From Pseudobacillus lumedeiriae (GTDB lineage Bacteria > Bacillota > Bacilli > Bacillales > Domibacillaceae): 64,000 nt of DNA. The stretch lies in NCBI RefSeq assembly GCF_044891285.1, contig NZ_JAUIYO010000002.1:186001-250000 (forward strand), written 5' to 3'. Positions 51,116 to 59,832 of the stretch are shown here, in pieces. The stretch's first letter is position 1; each line of letters begins with the position of its first letter. Under the pieces are notes generated by a model. The model saw nothing but the letters and a program-made list of their open reading frames with translations, was not told the DNA's origin and did no database searches. A program made the translations under genes and the position numbers.

Positions 51116-51877
51116 ATGACTCAGTCAGTAACAGATATTAAAAAGCAAATAAGAGAAGTTCAATTAGAAAGTGATCCCCGGTTCCAAGAGTGGCTCAAAG
51201 ACCCGCGTAAAGGTGTCCAGCAGGCGATTGAGCAATGGTACCGTCTGCAAAAGAAACGTGAGGAGGAGCGTTTGAATTATGAGCAGATGCTTATATTTGA
51301 ACGTCAATTGCTGGAACAGGGGGTAACATCCACAGCAGGGATTGACGAAGTGGGCAGAGGGCCGCTTGCTGGTCCGGTTGTGGCTGCTGCAGTCGTTCTG
51401 CCCCAGGGTCTTGACCTGATAGGAATCAATGATTCAAAGAAACTCAGTCAAGTAAAAAAAGAGTACTTTTATAAAGAAATAATGGAGAAGGCAGACATAG
51501 GAATTGGCATTGTAGATGCTTCAAAAATAGATGAAGTAAATATATATGAGGCAACGAAAAAAGCGATGATATCTGCTATTAGTCAACTTAGGCAGACACC
51601 GGAACACTTATTAATTGATGCTATGAAATTAACGGTAGACATACCCCAGACATCTATCGTAAAAGGAGATGAAAAAAGTGTGTCTATCGCTGCGGCATCC
51701 ATCGTAGCAAAAGTAACGAGAGATCGATTAATGAGTGAATATGCCCTTCTTTATCCATCGTATGGGTTTGAAAAAAATATGGGATATGGCACAAAAGAGC
51801 ATTTAGCAGGTCTTGAGCTTCACGGTCCCTGTGCCATTCATCGACGCAGTTTTTCACCTATAAAGGAAATGGTTTAA
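51116..51877 (+). CDS. rnhB: Ribonuclease HII
   Basis: The 253-residue enzyme removes ribonucleotides from DNA. The active-site segment is AGIDEVGRGPLAGPVV with Asp77 and Glu78; LLIDAMKL carries a third acidic residue. The 70-residue N-terminal extension is typical of Bacillus RNase HII. GAAAGGA lies upstream of the ATG. ylqG follows 28 bases after the stop. Confidence 0.96.
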   Translation: MTQSVTDIKKQIREVQLESDPRFQEWLKDPRKGVQQAIEQWYRLQKKREEERLNYEQMLIFERQLLEQGVTSTAGIDEVGRGPLAGPVVAAAVVLPQGLDLIGINDSKKLSQVKKEYFYKEIMEKADIGIGIVDASKIDEVNIYEATKKAMISAISQLRQTPEHLLIDAMKLTVDIPQTSIVKGDEKSVSIAAASIVAKVTRDRLMSEYALLYPSYGFEKNMGYGTKEHLAGLELHGPCAIHRRSFSPIKEMV

Positions 51878-51905
51878 CAGCAGAAAAATAACGGAGGTGA
51901 ATACA

Positions 51906-53798
51906 GTGTTTATCCAACAAGCTGCTCTTTCACAAGGCCTTCTTGGAAAAGAAAGAGTGACACAAATGCGGGAAGGAGAGGTGTTTCCAGCTAAAGTGGT
52001 GAAAATGCTGCCGAATGGAATGGCTGAACTGTCAACGGGAACAACCACAATGATTGCGAAATTAGAAGTGCCCCTCCAGTCAGGAGAAAGATATTGGTTT
52101 CGCGTCGTGTCGAACGCCGAACAGCTGCAATTGAACGTTGTGACATCGCCGGCAGCTGCAAAGGGAGATGTGTCAACGATGGCCCGGAGTTTATTGCTAC
52201 AGCTATCTTTGCCGCTGACAGAAGAAAATAGAGCGTTCGTGGAAATGATGATGAAAGAAAATCGGCCTTTATCAAAGGAGGCGATTGTGAAGGCTGCAGA
52301 GTGGCTTGCAAAGGGATCAGTCACAGAAGGAATACAAGTGATCAAAATGATGGCTGAGCGCTCTCTTCCGCTGACGAAGGATGTATTTCAATCATTAATG
52401 ACAGCGCAATCTCCAGCGACCATCAGTAAATTAACAGAAGGGTTAATAAATCAGCTTCACCAGTTGAAGCAGCCTTCAGATTCGGCAAATACGCTCTTAA
52501 AACTATTAAAAGAATGGCAAAGCCCTCTTGAAAAGCATACGGTTCAAAGAGTGCTTTCTGCCGTGATGGATCAGTTATTATTTTCAGAAAAGACCGCAGC
52601 TGCAAGAACACCAGCCGTTGATCTAGTTAAATCGTGGGGGATGATTCCGGAAAAGGCAGAAAGCATAGATGATATGCTCGTTGAAATGATGCGCCAGTGG
52701 AAGAAAGAAGGGGGGCAGCCGCCTGATATAAAGGGACAAATGCGTACTGAAAGCGGATCAATGTCTTTAAAAGAAGTGATCAGCCAGTTCATTCATCAGC
52801 CGTCCGGAAAAGAGCCCCAGCAGCGATTAGAGAACGCTCTAATGCAAAGTACCCGAACGGCCGACAAGGGTGTGAGCCAGTCGTTGACAGAAGAAATCAA
52901 GCAACTAATGGCTGGGCTAAAAGATGTAAAAGCGACAAATGAACAATTAGCAGCTATTTTCAAAACTGCTGCGAAAGTGAGCATTCACCAAGAGCAGCCG
53001 CAGGAGGCCATCCGGCAGCTAGCATCGCTTTTTAACAAGGAAGCGGATGAATTGATGAATGCGGTTAAAAATGAAGGGGCAAAGATTCATTCTTCAGCTA
53101 TTATTACATCACTTACAGGAAAAGAAATTCTTTTTCAGAAAGTTGCATTTGCTGTAGAAAACGATATGCGGCTTCATTTGTCTGCCAAAGAGGCACATGC
53201 ATTCATTAAAGATACGTTTCAACTTCTTGGGGTTGATTTAGAAGGACTTCTTCAGGCTGGGAAGGCTGAACAAGCGGAACTAGAAAGCATGCTTAAGCCC
53301 CAGCTTCTGCGCCTGCTCAGCGAAAATATACCTATCCAAGTAAGAGAGCTTGCGGAACAGCTGATTGGGCGGATGAATGTCCAGCAGCTGCTTTCTGCCG
53401 AGCAGGGGCCGCTGCAGCAGCTAGTCATGCAAGTGCCGGTCAATTTGTTCGGTTTTCATACGGAATTGACGCTGCAATGGTCAGGAAAAAGAACAGCCAG
53501 CGGCAAACTGGATGCGGATTACTGTCGAGTGTTGTTTTATTTAAATTTGGAACAGCTTAAAGAAACGGTTATTGATATGCAAGTGCAAAATCGGATTATA
53601 CAGCTGCAAGTATTTAATGAAACCCCCGGATTGAAAGCGATGGCCGAGGCCCTTATACCGGCATTAAAAGCAGGAATAGAGGAAAAGGGCTATCAATTGT
53701 CGAGCGTCCAATTTAAACAGCCAAAAAAGGATGCACAGCTTCCGCTCGTTCAGGTAATGAAAGCATTGCCGTATGAAGGAGTAGATATTCGGATATGA
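51906..53798 (+). CDS. ylqG: YlqG-like protein with a FliK-like C-terminal region
   Basis: The 630-residue protein holds the position of B. subtilis ylqG, of unknown function, and is longer than I recall for it. The N-terminal 90 residues (VFPAKVVKMLPNGMAELSTG) look like a small beta domain. The middle is helical, polar and rich in Gln, Lys and Glu. The last 130 or so residues (LTLQWSGKRTASGKLDADYC, then LNLEQLKETVIDMQVQNRII and LIPALKAGIEEKGYQLSSVQ) resemble the hook-length-control domain of FliK. No signal peptide or membrane helix is visible. The GTG start follows GGAGGTGA; an upstream GTG is part of that site. It overlaps ylqH by ATGA. The FliK likeness is my reading of the pattern and needs a profile search. 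Confidence 0.75.
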   Translation: MFIQQAALSQGLLGKERVTQMREGEVFPAKVVKMLPNGMAELSTGTTTMIAKLEVPLQSGERYWFRVVSNAEQLQLNVVTSPAAAKGDVSTMARSLLLQLSLPLTEENRAFVEMMMKENRPLSKEAIVKAAEWLAKGSVTEGIQVIKMMAERSLPLTKDVFQSLMTAQSPATISKLTEGLINQLHQLKQPSDSANTLLKLLKEWQSPLEKHTVQRVLSAVMDQLLFSEKTAAARTPAVDLVKSWGMIPEKAESIDDMLVEMMRQWKKEGGQPPDIKGQMRTESGSMSLKEVISQFIHQPSGKEPQQRLENALMQSTRTADKGVSQSLTEEIKQLMAGLKDVKATNEQLAAIFKTAAKVSIHQEQPQEAIRQLASLFNKEADELMNAVKNEGAKIHSSAIITSLTGKEILFQKVAFAVENDMRLHLSAKEAHAFIKDTFQLLGVDLEGLLQAGKAEQAELESMLKPQLLRLLSENIPIQVRELAEQLIGRMNVQQLLSAEQGPLQQLVMQVPVNLFGFHTELTLQWSGKRTASGKLDADYCRVLFYLNLEQLKETVIDMQVQNRIIQLQVFNETPGLKAMAEALIPALKAGIEEKGYQLSSVQFKQPKKDAQLPLVQVMKALPYEGVDIRI

Positions 53799-54070
53799 AC
53801 AAAGAGATAAAGAGAAAGCAGGCGGCGGCTCTTTCTTACCGGCCGGATAAAAGTCAAGCCCCTGCGTTGATCGCTAAAGGAAAAGGGAAAATAGCGGAGA
53901 ACATTCTTGAAAAAGCGAAGGAACACAATATCCCTATTCAGGAAGACCCAAGCCTCGTCGAACTATTAGGCAAGCTGGAAATTAACGAATCGATTCCTGA
54001 AGAACTTTATCAAGTGGTAGCAGAAGTATTTGCGTTTATTTACCGTCTGGATCAACAAAAAAATAAATGA
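53795..54070 (+). CDS. ylqH: FlhB C-terminal-domain-like protein YlqH
   Basis: The 91-residue protein matches the cytosolic C-terminal domain of FlhB/YscU export switches: ALSYRPDKSQAPALIAKGKG, then IAENILEKAKEHNIPIQED and NESIPEELYQVVAEVFAFIY. In full-length FlhB this region follows the self-cleaving NPTH sequence. Here there is no NPTH and no membrane part, so the gene encodes something like the pre-cut fragment. It overlaps ylqG by ATGA. No flagellar gene is nearby. The 219 bases to sucC contain a promoter and nothing else I recognise. Confidence 0.9.
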   Translation: MNKEIKRKQAAALSYRPDKSQAPALIAKGKGKIAENILEKAKEHNIPIQEDPSLVELLGKLEINESIPEELYQVVAEVFAFIYRLDQQKNK

Positions 54071-54217
54071 ATGATGTGAACAATTCAGGGGAAGGGTAAT
54101 AAATAGCAGGGACTGTGAAAGAATATCCATTTTTAGCAAAAAAAAGAGCTTTGAACATGTAAACAAGGAATCATGGTCATAAAAGAGACGAACAATAACA
54201 AATTTATGTTCAACATC

Positions 54218-54246
54218 TAGACAGGCATACCGAGTTTATATACAAT
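54218..54246 (+). promoter_or_regulatory. Sigma-A type promoter of sucCD
   Basis: TAGACA (54218-54223) and TACAAT (54241-54246) are 17 bases apart, each with five of six consensus bases, and 43 bases before the sucC start. Confidence 0.82.
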
Positions 54247-54289
54247 GGTAACGCAGTCCACTTTTTTGAGATTGATAGGAGGATGGAGT

Positions 54290-55453
54290 ATGAATATCCA
54301 TGAGTATCAAGGGAAAGAAATCCTCAGAAATTATGGGGTAGCCGTTCCAAACGGTAAAGTTGCTTTTTCTGTAGAAGAAGCAGTGGAAGCAGCGAAACAA
54401 CTTAGCACGGAAGTTTGCGTTGTTAAAGCGCAAATTCATGCAGGCGGCCGCGGAAAAGCGGGCGGAGTTAAAGTTGCGAAAAATATTGATGAAGTGCGTA
54501 CATATGCTGAAGAAATTTTAGGTAAGACGCTCGTCACACATCAAACGGGTCCAGAAGGTAAAGAAGTGAAGCGTTTGCTGATCGAAGAAGGCTGCGATAT
54601 TCAAAAAGAATATTATGTTGGTCTTGTTCTTGACCGTGCAACTTCTCAAGTCGTATTAATGGCTTCCGAAGAAGGCGGAACAGAAATTGAAGAAGTAGCG
54701 GAAGCAACTCCGGAGAAAATTTTCAAAGAATACATTGATCCGGTAACTGGCTTAATGCCATACCAAGCACGCCGCATCGCTTTCAATATCAACATTCCAG
54801 CTAACCTTGTCAACAAAGCGGTAAAATTCATGATGGGTCTTTACACAGCGTTTATTGACAAAGACGCTTCTATTGCTGAAATCAACCCATTAGTTGTTAC
54901 GGGTGACGGAAATGTTATGGCACTTGATGCGAAAATCAACTTTGATTCTAACGCATTATACCGCCATAAAGATATTGTAGAATATCGCGATCTAGAAGAA
55001 GAAGATCCAAAAGAAATCGAAGCATCCAAATATGACTTAAGCTATATCTCCCTTGATGGCAACATTGGCTGTATGGTTAATGGGGCAGGCCTTGCTATGG
55101 CTACAATGGACATCATCAAACATTATGGCGGCGATCCAGCGAACTTCCTTGATGTTGGGGGCGGCGCGACAGCTGAAAAAGTAACAGAAGCATTTAAAAT
55201 TATCCTTTCTGACAAAAATGTTAAAGGAATCTTCGTTAACATTTTTGGTGGAATTATGAAATGTGACGTTATTGCAACTGGTGTAGTAGAAGCAGCGAAA
55301 CAAGTCGGTTTATCTGTACCGCTCGTTGTTCGTTTAGAAGGAACAAACGTTGACTTAGGTAAGAAAATCTTAAATGAATCCGACATTCAAATTGTTGCAG
55401 CTGAGTCCATGGCTGACGGCGCACAAAAAATCGTTGAGCTTGTAGGCAAATAA
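54290..55453 (+). CDS. sucC: Succinyl-CoA ligase (ADP-forming), beta subunit
   Basis: The 387-residue ATP-grasp subunit makes ATP or GTP from succinyl-CoA in the TCA cycle. It begins MNIHEYQGKEILRNYGVAVP and contains AQIHAGGRGKAGGVK, EINPLVVT and the phosphate-loop GGGATAEKV followed by NIFGGIMKCDVIA. The start is the ATG after AGGAGGATGG; a longer frame in the promoter region is rejected. sucD follows 34 bases later. Confidence 0.98.
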   Translation: MNIHEYQGKEILRNYGVAVPNGKVAFSVEEAVEAAKQLSTEVCVVKAQIHAGGRGKAGGVKVAKNIDEVRTYAEEILGKTLVTHQTGPEGKEVKRLLIEEGCDIQKEYYVGLVLDRATSQVVLMASEEGGTEIEEVAEATPEKIFKEYIDPVTGLMPYQARRIAFNINIPANLVNKAVKFMMGLYTAFIDKDASIAEINPLVVTGDGNVMALDAKINFDSNALYRHKDIVEYRDLEEEDPKEIEASKYDLSYISLDGNIGCMVNGAGLAMATMDIIKHYGGDPANFLDVGGGATAEKVTEAFKIILSDKNVKGIFVNIFGGIMKCDVIATGVVEAAKQVGLSVPLVVRLEGTNVDLGKKILNESDIQIVAAESMADGAQKIVELVGK

Positions 55454-55487
55454 TTTTAGAGTTGACCAGAGAAAGGCAGGTATAGTC

Positions 55488-56390
55488 ATGAGTGTATTTG
55501 TTAATAAAGACACAAAAGTAATCGTTCAAGGTATTACTGGTTCTACCGCTTTATTCCATACAAAACAAATGCTTGAATATGGCACACAAATCGTTGGCGG
55601 GGTAACACCTGGAAAAGGCGGAACAGAGGTAGAAGGCGTTCCGGTATTCAACACAGTAGAAGAAGCGGTAAAAGCGACAGGCGCGAACGCTTCTGTCATT
55701 TACGTTCCAGCTCCATTCGCAGCAGATGCAATCACTGAGGCAGTAGATGCAGAATTGGATCTTGTTATTTGTATTACTGAACACATTCCAGTATTGGATA
55801 TGGTAAAAGTAAAACGTTATATGCAAGGCAAGAAAACTCGTCTAGTTGGGCCAAACTGCCCAGGTGTGATCACACCTGGTGAATGTAAAATCGGTATTAT
55901 GCCTGGTTACATTCATACAAAAGGCCATGTCGGTGTTGTTTCCCGTTCTGGTACATTAACATATGAAGCAGTACACCAATTGTCACAAGCAGGTATCGGC
56001 CAATCAACAGCTGTTGGTATCGGTGGAGACCCAGTAAACGGTACAGACTTTATTGATGTGTTAAAAGCATTCAATGAAGACCCAGAAACAAAAGCTGTCA
56101 TTATGATCGGTGAAATTGGCGGAACAGCTGAAGAAGAAGCTGCTCTTTGGGTAAAAGAAAATATGACGAAGCCAGTCGTAGGCTTCATCGGCGGCCGTAC
56201 GGCTCCTCCAGGAAAACGCATGGGCCATGCTGGTGCGATCATTTCTGGCGGAAAAGGAACAGCTGACGAAAAAATCCGTGTTATGAACGAATGCGGTATT
56301 AAAGTAGCTGAAACTCCATCTGTTATGGGTGAAACATTGATCGAAGTGATCAAAGAAAAAGGCATTTACGAAGAGTGTAAAACTCATTAA
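55488..56390 (+). CDS. sucD: Succinyl-CoA ligase, alpha subunit
   Basis: The 300-residue CoA-binding subunit carries the phosphohistidine, His247 in RMGHAGAIISGG. The N terminus has VIVQGITGSTALFHTKQM and VGGVTPGKGG for CoA, and GPNCPGVITP is present. AAGGCAGG precedes the ATG. A terminator follows 16 bases later. Confidence 0.98.
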   Translation: MSVFVNKDTKVIVQGITGSTALFHTKQMLEYGTQIVGGVTPGKGGTEVEGVPVFNTVEEAVKATGANASVIYVPAPFAADAITEAVDAELDLVICITEHIPVLDMVKVKRYMQGKKTRLVGPNCPGVITPGECKIGIMPGYIHTKGHVGVVSRSGTLTYEAVHQLSQAGIGQSTAVGIGGDPVNGTDFIDVLKAFNEDPETKAVIMIGEIGGTAEEEAALWVKENMTKPVVGFIGGRTAPPGKRMGHAGAIISGGKGTADEKIRVMNECGIKVAETPSVMGETLIEVIKEKGIYEECKTH

Positions 56391-56406
56391 TTTATGTAAA
56401 TAATTA

Positions 56407-56457
56407 AAAGGCTGTCTCCAAAGCAAAGAAACAGACGCTTGGGGGACAGCCTTTCTC
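56407..56457 (+). terminator. Terminator after sucD
   Basis: AAAGGCTGTCTCC (56407) pairs with GGGGACAGCCTTT (56442), followed by TCTCAT. The T-tract is short. The right arm ends 23 bases before the dprA start. Confidence 0.8.
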
Positions 56458-56477
56458 ATAAAAAGGGGGCGTTTAAA

Positions 56478-57356
56478 CTGGATGAATTAACAGAAAAAAT
56501 CATCCGTCTGCAGCATTGCCGAGGGCTTGGCTGGAAAGCTATCTACTTGCTTTTAAAGCAGGAGCCTGACTTGAAAAACCTCTATCAATATTCCGCATCC
56601 TATATCTCCAGCGTACTTGCTATTCCTTCTTCCCGCTCCATTCCGATTGTTGAACAACTCGCTGCAAGCCTGACCCAGCCTTTATTAAGAAAATATAGAG
56701 ATCAGGGGATTTCTGTGATTCCCATTTATAGCTCATTTTACCCGCCACTGTTAAAAACACTGCCGCAGCCTCCGTGGGTTCTTTATGCATCAGGCAGCAC
56801 CGCCATGCTTGCTGATGATAGGAAGCTTGCGATTGTTGGAGCCCGGGATGCTGATGAATATGGGCGTAAAGTCATTCAATTGTTGATGCCGCTGCTTGTT
56901 GAAAACGACTGTGTCATTGTCAGTGGATTGGCAAAAGGGGTGGATGCTTTTGCACATGAGGAGGCATTATATAAAGGAGGGAAAACGATCGCTGTAATAG
57001 CTGGCGGATTTCATCATTTTTACCCCAGAGAAAATATTCCTTTAGCGAAAAAAATTTTACAGTCAGGTCTGATTTTGTCGGAATATCCGCCAGAAGTGAA
57101 ACCGGAGAAATGGCACTTTCCTGCTAGAAACCGCATCATTAGCGGCTTAGCCCTTGGTACCGTAGTCGTACAGGCTGGTAAAAAAAGCGGCTCGTTAATT
57201 ACTGCTCATTATGCATTGGAGCAAGGGCGGGAAGTATTTTGTGTGCCTGGAAGAATAGATGATCCGCTGTCTGCTGGGACGAATGAATTAATCAGCGACG
57301 GGGCAAAATTGGTGCAGACGAGTGCAGACATATTGTCAGAAATTATCAAAAAATAA
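56478..57356 (+). CDS. dprA: DNA processing protein DprA (Smf)
   Basis: The 292-residue protein loads RecA on incoming single-stranded DNA during transformation. An N-terminal helical domain (about 1-60) precedes the Rossmann fold with LAIVGARDADEYGRKV and SGLAKGVDAFAHEEAL. FPARNRIISGLA and GKKSGSLITAHYALEQGREVF-type segments follow. The most likely start is CTG at 56478, seven bases after AAGGGGGCG; no in-frame ATG is near the N terminus. The only upstream alternative is a TTG inside the sucD terminator. Confidence 0.9.
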   Translation: MDELTEKIIRLQHCRGLGWKAIYLLLKQEPDLKNLYQYSASYISSVLAIPSSRSIPIVEQLAASLTQPLLRKYRDQGISVIPIYSSFYPPLLKTLPQPPWVLYASGSTAMLADDRKLAIVGARDADEYGRKVIQLLMPLLVENDCVIVSGLAKGVDAFAHEEALYKGGKTIAVIAGGFHHFYPRENIPLAKKILQSGLILSEYPPEVKPEKWHFPARNRIISGLALGTVVVQAGKKSGSLITAHYALEQGREVFCVPGRIDDPLSAGTNELISDGAKLVQTSADILSEIIKK

Positions 57357-57367
57357 GCAGAAACCCT

Positions 57368-57423
57368 AGAAGGAAAAGGTCAGTTTTTTATGGTGATCTT
57401 TCTGTTATTTTTCCTTCTTTTAT
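57368..57423 (+). terminator. Terminator after dprA
   Basis: AGAAGGAAAA and TTTTCCTTCT pair with a longer imperfect inner stem and are followed by TTTATAAAAAAA. It stands in the 262-base dprA-topA gap; the rest holds an AT-rich stretch and the topA promoter. Confidence 0.75.
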
Positions 57424-57543
57424 AAAAAAAGGTTGCTTTTATTTGTAAACTGTATTAAATTTTGCAAAAGAATCAATCCTTTAAAAAAGTAAAATATATA
57501 ACCGGATAGAGAAAAACAAATAGAAAAACATATGTGTATTTGA

Positions 57544-57572
57544 TTGACAACTGTCATCAAACCGGCTAATAA
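57544..57572 (+). promoter_or_regulatory. Sigma-A type promoter of topA
   Basis: TTGACA (57544-57549, consensus) and TAATAA (57567-57572) are 17 bases apart, about 47 bases before the topA start. Confidence 0.83.
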
Positions 57573-57618
57573 TGTTTGTTACATCTATTTATTTTTACCT
57601 CTAGGGGGAGGTTTATAC

Positions 57619-59706
57619 ATGTCAGAGTACTTAGTAATAGTAGAGTCCCCTGCAAAAGCGAAAACCATTGAGCGTTATTTGGGGAAGAAGTATAAAGTAA
57701 AAGCATCCATGGGCCATGTGCGCGATTTACCAAAAAGTCAAATGGGTGTTGATATAGACAATAAATACGAACCAAGATACATTACGATCCGCGGAAAAGG
57801 ACCTGTGCTGAAAGAGTTAAAGGCAGCTGCTAAGAAAGCGAAAAAGATCTATCTCGCAGCTGACCCCGATAGAGAAGGAGAAGCCATTGCGTGGCATCTG
57901 GCACATAGTCTGGATCTAGACACGACATCAGATTGCCGTGTCGTCTTTAATGAAATTACGAAAGATGCGATTAAAGAATCATTTAAGCATCCAAGGCCGA
58001 TTAATATGGATCTTGTTGATGCTCAGCAAGCCCGCCGTATTCTTGATAGACTCGTCGGCTATAATATTAGCCCGCTGCTCTGGAAGAAAGTGAAGAAAGG
58101 ATTAAGCGCCGGCCGTGTTCAATCCGTTGCCTTACGCCTGATCATCGATAGAGAGAAAGAAATTGGCAAATTCATTCCAGAAGAGTACTGGACGATTGAT
58201 GCGCAGTTTTTAAAAGAGACAAGTTCATTTTCCGCGTCTTTTTACGGGAAAAATGGAAAGAAAGTCGCATTGAAATCAGAAGAAGAAGTAAAAGAGATTC
58301 TTGCAGCGATCAAAGGAAATGAATTTGAACTTGCTAGTGTCACAAAGAAAGAGCGGAAGAGAAATCCGGCACCGCCGTTTACTACATCATCTCTTCAGCA
58401 GGAAGCAGCCCGTAAGCTAAACTTCAGAGCCAAGAAAACAATGATGCTTGCCCAACAATTATACGAAGGGATTGATTTAGGCAAGGAAGGCACAGTCGGA
58501 TTAATTACGTACATGAGAACAGATTCCACGAGAATTTCAGAAATCGCCCAAAAAGAAGCGTACGAATTCATTGAATCTACCCATGGCAAAGAATACACGA
58601 AACAAGTAGAAGAAAAGAAAGAGAAAAAAGAAAAAAAACCGTCTAACGCCCAAGATGCACATGAAGCGATCCGTCCAACGAGTGTGTGGAAGGAACCTAG
58701 TGCATTAAAAGAATTTTTGTCGCGTGATCAGTTAAGGCTGTATAAGCTCATATGGGAACGTTTTCTTGCCAGTCAGATGTCATCAGCTGTTATGGATACA
58801 GTCAGTGCTGACCTTGTGAATGGAGAGATTACTTTTCGGGCAACTGGTTCGAAAGTCAAATTCCAAGGATTTATGAAAGTGTATGTAGAAGGATCAGACG
58901 ATGGTCAGGAAGAGAAAGAAAAACAGCTTCCTAACCTTGAACAAGGGGACAAAGTAACGTCCGAAACGATTGATCCAAAACAGCACTTTACTCAGCCGCC
59001 TCCCCGCTATACAGAAGCGAGGCTCGTTAAAACCCTTGAAGAGCTTGGTATCGGCCGACCTTCCACGTTTGCTCCTACACTGGATACGATTCAAAAACGG
59101 GGGTATGTCGCTTTAGATAATAAACGATTTGTACCGACAGAACTTGGTGAAATTGTCCATGAACTAATGGCAGAATTCTTTTCAGATATTATTGATGTGG
59201 AATTCACAGCGAAAATGGAGAAAGACTTGGACAACGTAGAAGATGGACAAGTGGAGTGGGCAGAAGTCATCGATGGATTCTACCAAGGCTTCGCGCAGCA
59301 TTTAGTGAAAGCAGAAGCAGAAATGGAAAAAGTAGAGATCAAAGATGAACCTGCAGGCGAGGATTGTGAAAGCTGTGGCCATCCAATGGTATTCAAAATG
59401 GGCCGGTACGGTAAATTCATGGCTTGCAGCAATTTCCCTGACTGCCGAAATACAAAAGCAATTGTGAAAGAAATCGGTGTGAAATGTCCGAAGTGTAACG
59501 AAGGAAATATAATAGAAAGAAAAAGTAAAAAGAAGCGGATCTTTTACGGATGTGACCGTTTTCCAGAGTGTGATTTCCTATCGTGGGATAAGCCGATTGA
59601 GCGGAAGTGTCCGAAATGTGAACAGATGCTCGTTGAGAAAAAGTTGAAAAAAGGTGTGCAAATTCAATGCACAGCGTGTGACTATAAAGAAGAAACGCAA
59701 GTCTAA
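57619..59706 (+). CDS. topA: DNA topoisomerase I
   Basis: The 695-residue type IA topoisomerase relaxes negative supercoils. The N-terminal Toprim domain has VIVESPAKAKTIERYLG and AADPDREGEAIAWHL. The catalytic Tyr298 lies in TYMRTDSTRIS. Three C-terminal zinc ribbons have paired cysteines (CESCG/CSNFPDC, CPKC/CDRFPEC, CPKC/CTAC) within the last 120 residues. The start is the ATG after GGGGGAGG, giving MSEYLVIVESPAK; a longer frame overlaps the promoter. Confidence 0.98.
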   Translation: MSEYLVIVESPAKAKTIERYLGKKYKVKASMGHVRDLPKSQMGVDIDNKYEPRYITIRGKGPVLKELKAAAKKAKKIYLAADPDREGEAIAWHLAHSLDLDTTSDCRVVFNEITKDAIKESFKHPRPINMDLVDAQQARRILDRLVGYNISPLLWKKVKKGLSAGRVQSVALRLIIDREKEIGKFIPEEYWTIDAQFLKETSSFSASFYGKNGKKVALKSEEEVKEILAAIKGNEFELASVTKKERKRNPAPPFTTSSLQQEAARKLNFRAKKTMMLAQQLYEGIDLGKEGTVGLITYMRTDSTRISEIAQKEAYEFIESTHGKEYTKQVEEKKEKKEKKPSNAQDAHEAIRPTSVWKEPSALKEFLSRDQLRLYKLIWERFLASQMSSAVMDTVSADLVNGEITFRATGSKVKFQGFMKVYVEGSDDGQEEKEKQLPNLEQGDKVTSETIDPKQHFTQPPPRYTEARLVKTLEELGIGRPSTFAPTLDTIQKRGYVALDNKRFVPTELGEIVHELMAEFFSDIIDVEFTAKMEKDLDNVEDGQVEWAEVIDGFYQGFAQHLVKAEAEMEKVEIKDEPAGEDCESCGHPMVFKMGRYGKFMACSNFPDCRNTKAIVKEIGVKCPKCNEGNIIERKSKKKRIFYGCDRFPECDFLSWDKPIERKCPKCEQMLVEKKLKKGVQIQCTACDYKEETQV

Positions 59707-59731
59707 AAGCGGGATGTTCCCGCTTTTTTTA
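59705..59731 (+). terminator. Terminator after topA
   Basis: The perfect stem AAAAGCGGGA / TCCCGCTTTT with a 3-base loop is followed by more T residues. Confidence 0.93.
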
Positions 59732-59832
59732 TTTGTTTTCGTATATAATGCTTTTTTTATACGAACGTCTATTGTACAATGCTTTAGGGATATAATTGTA
59801 CGTACTACTATTTATTCAGGAGGCTGAACATA

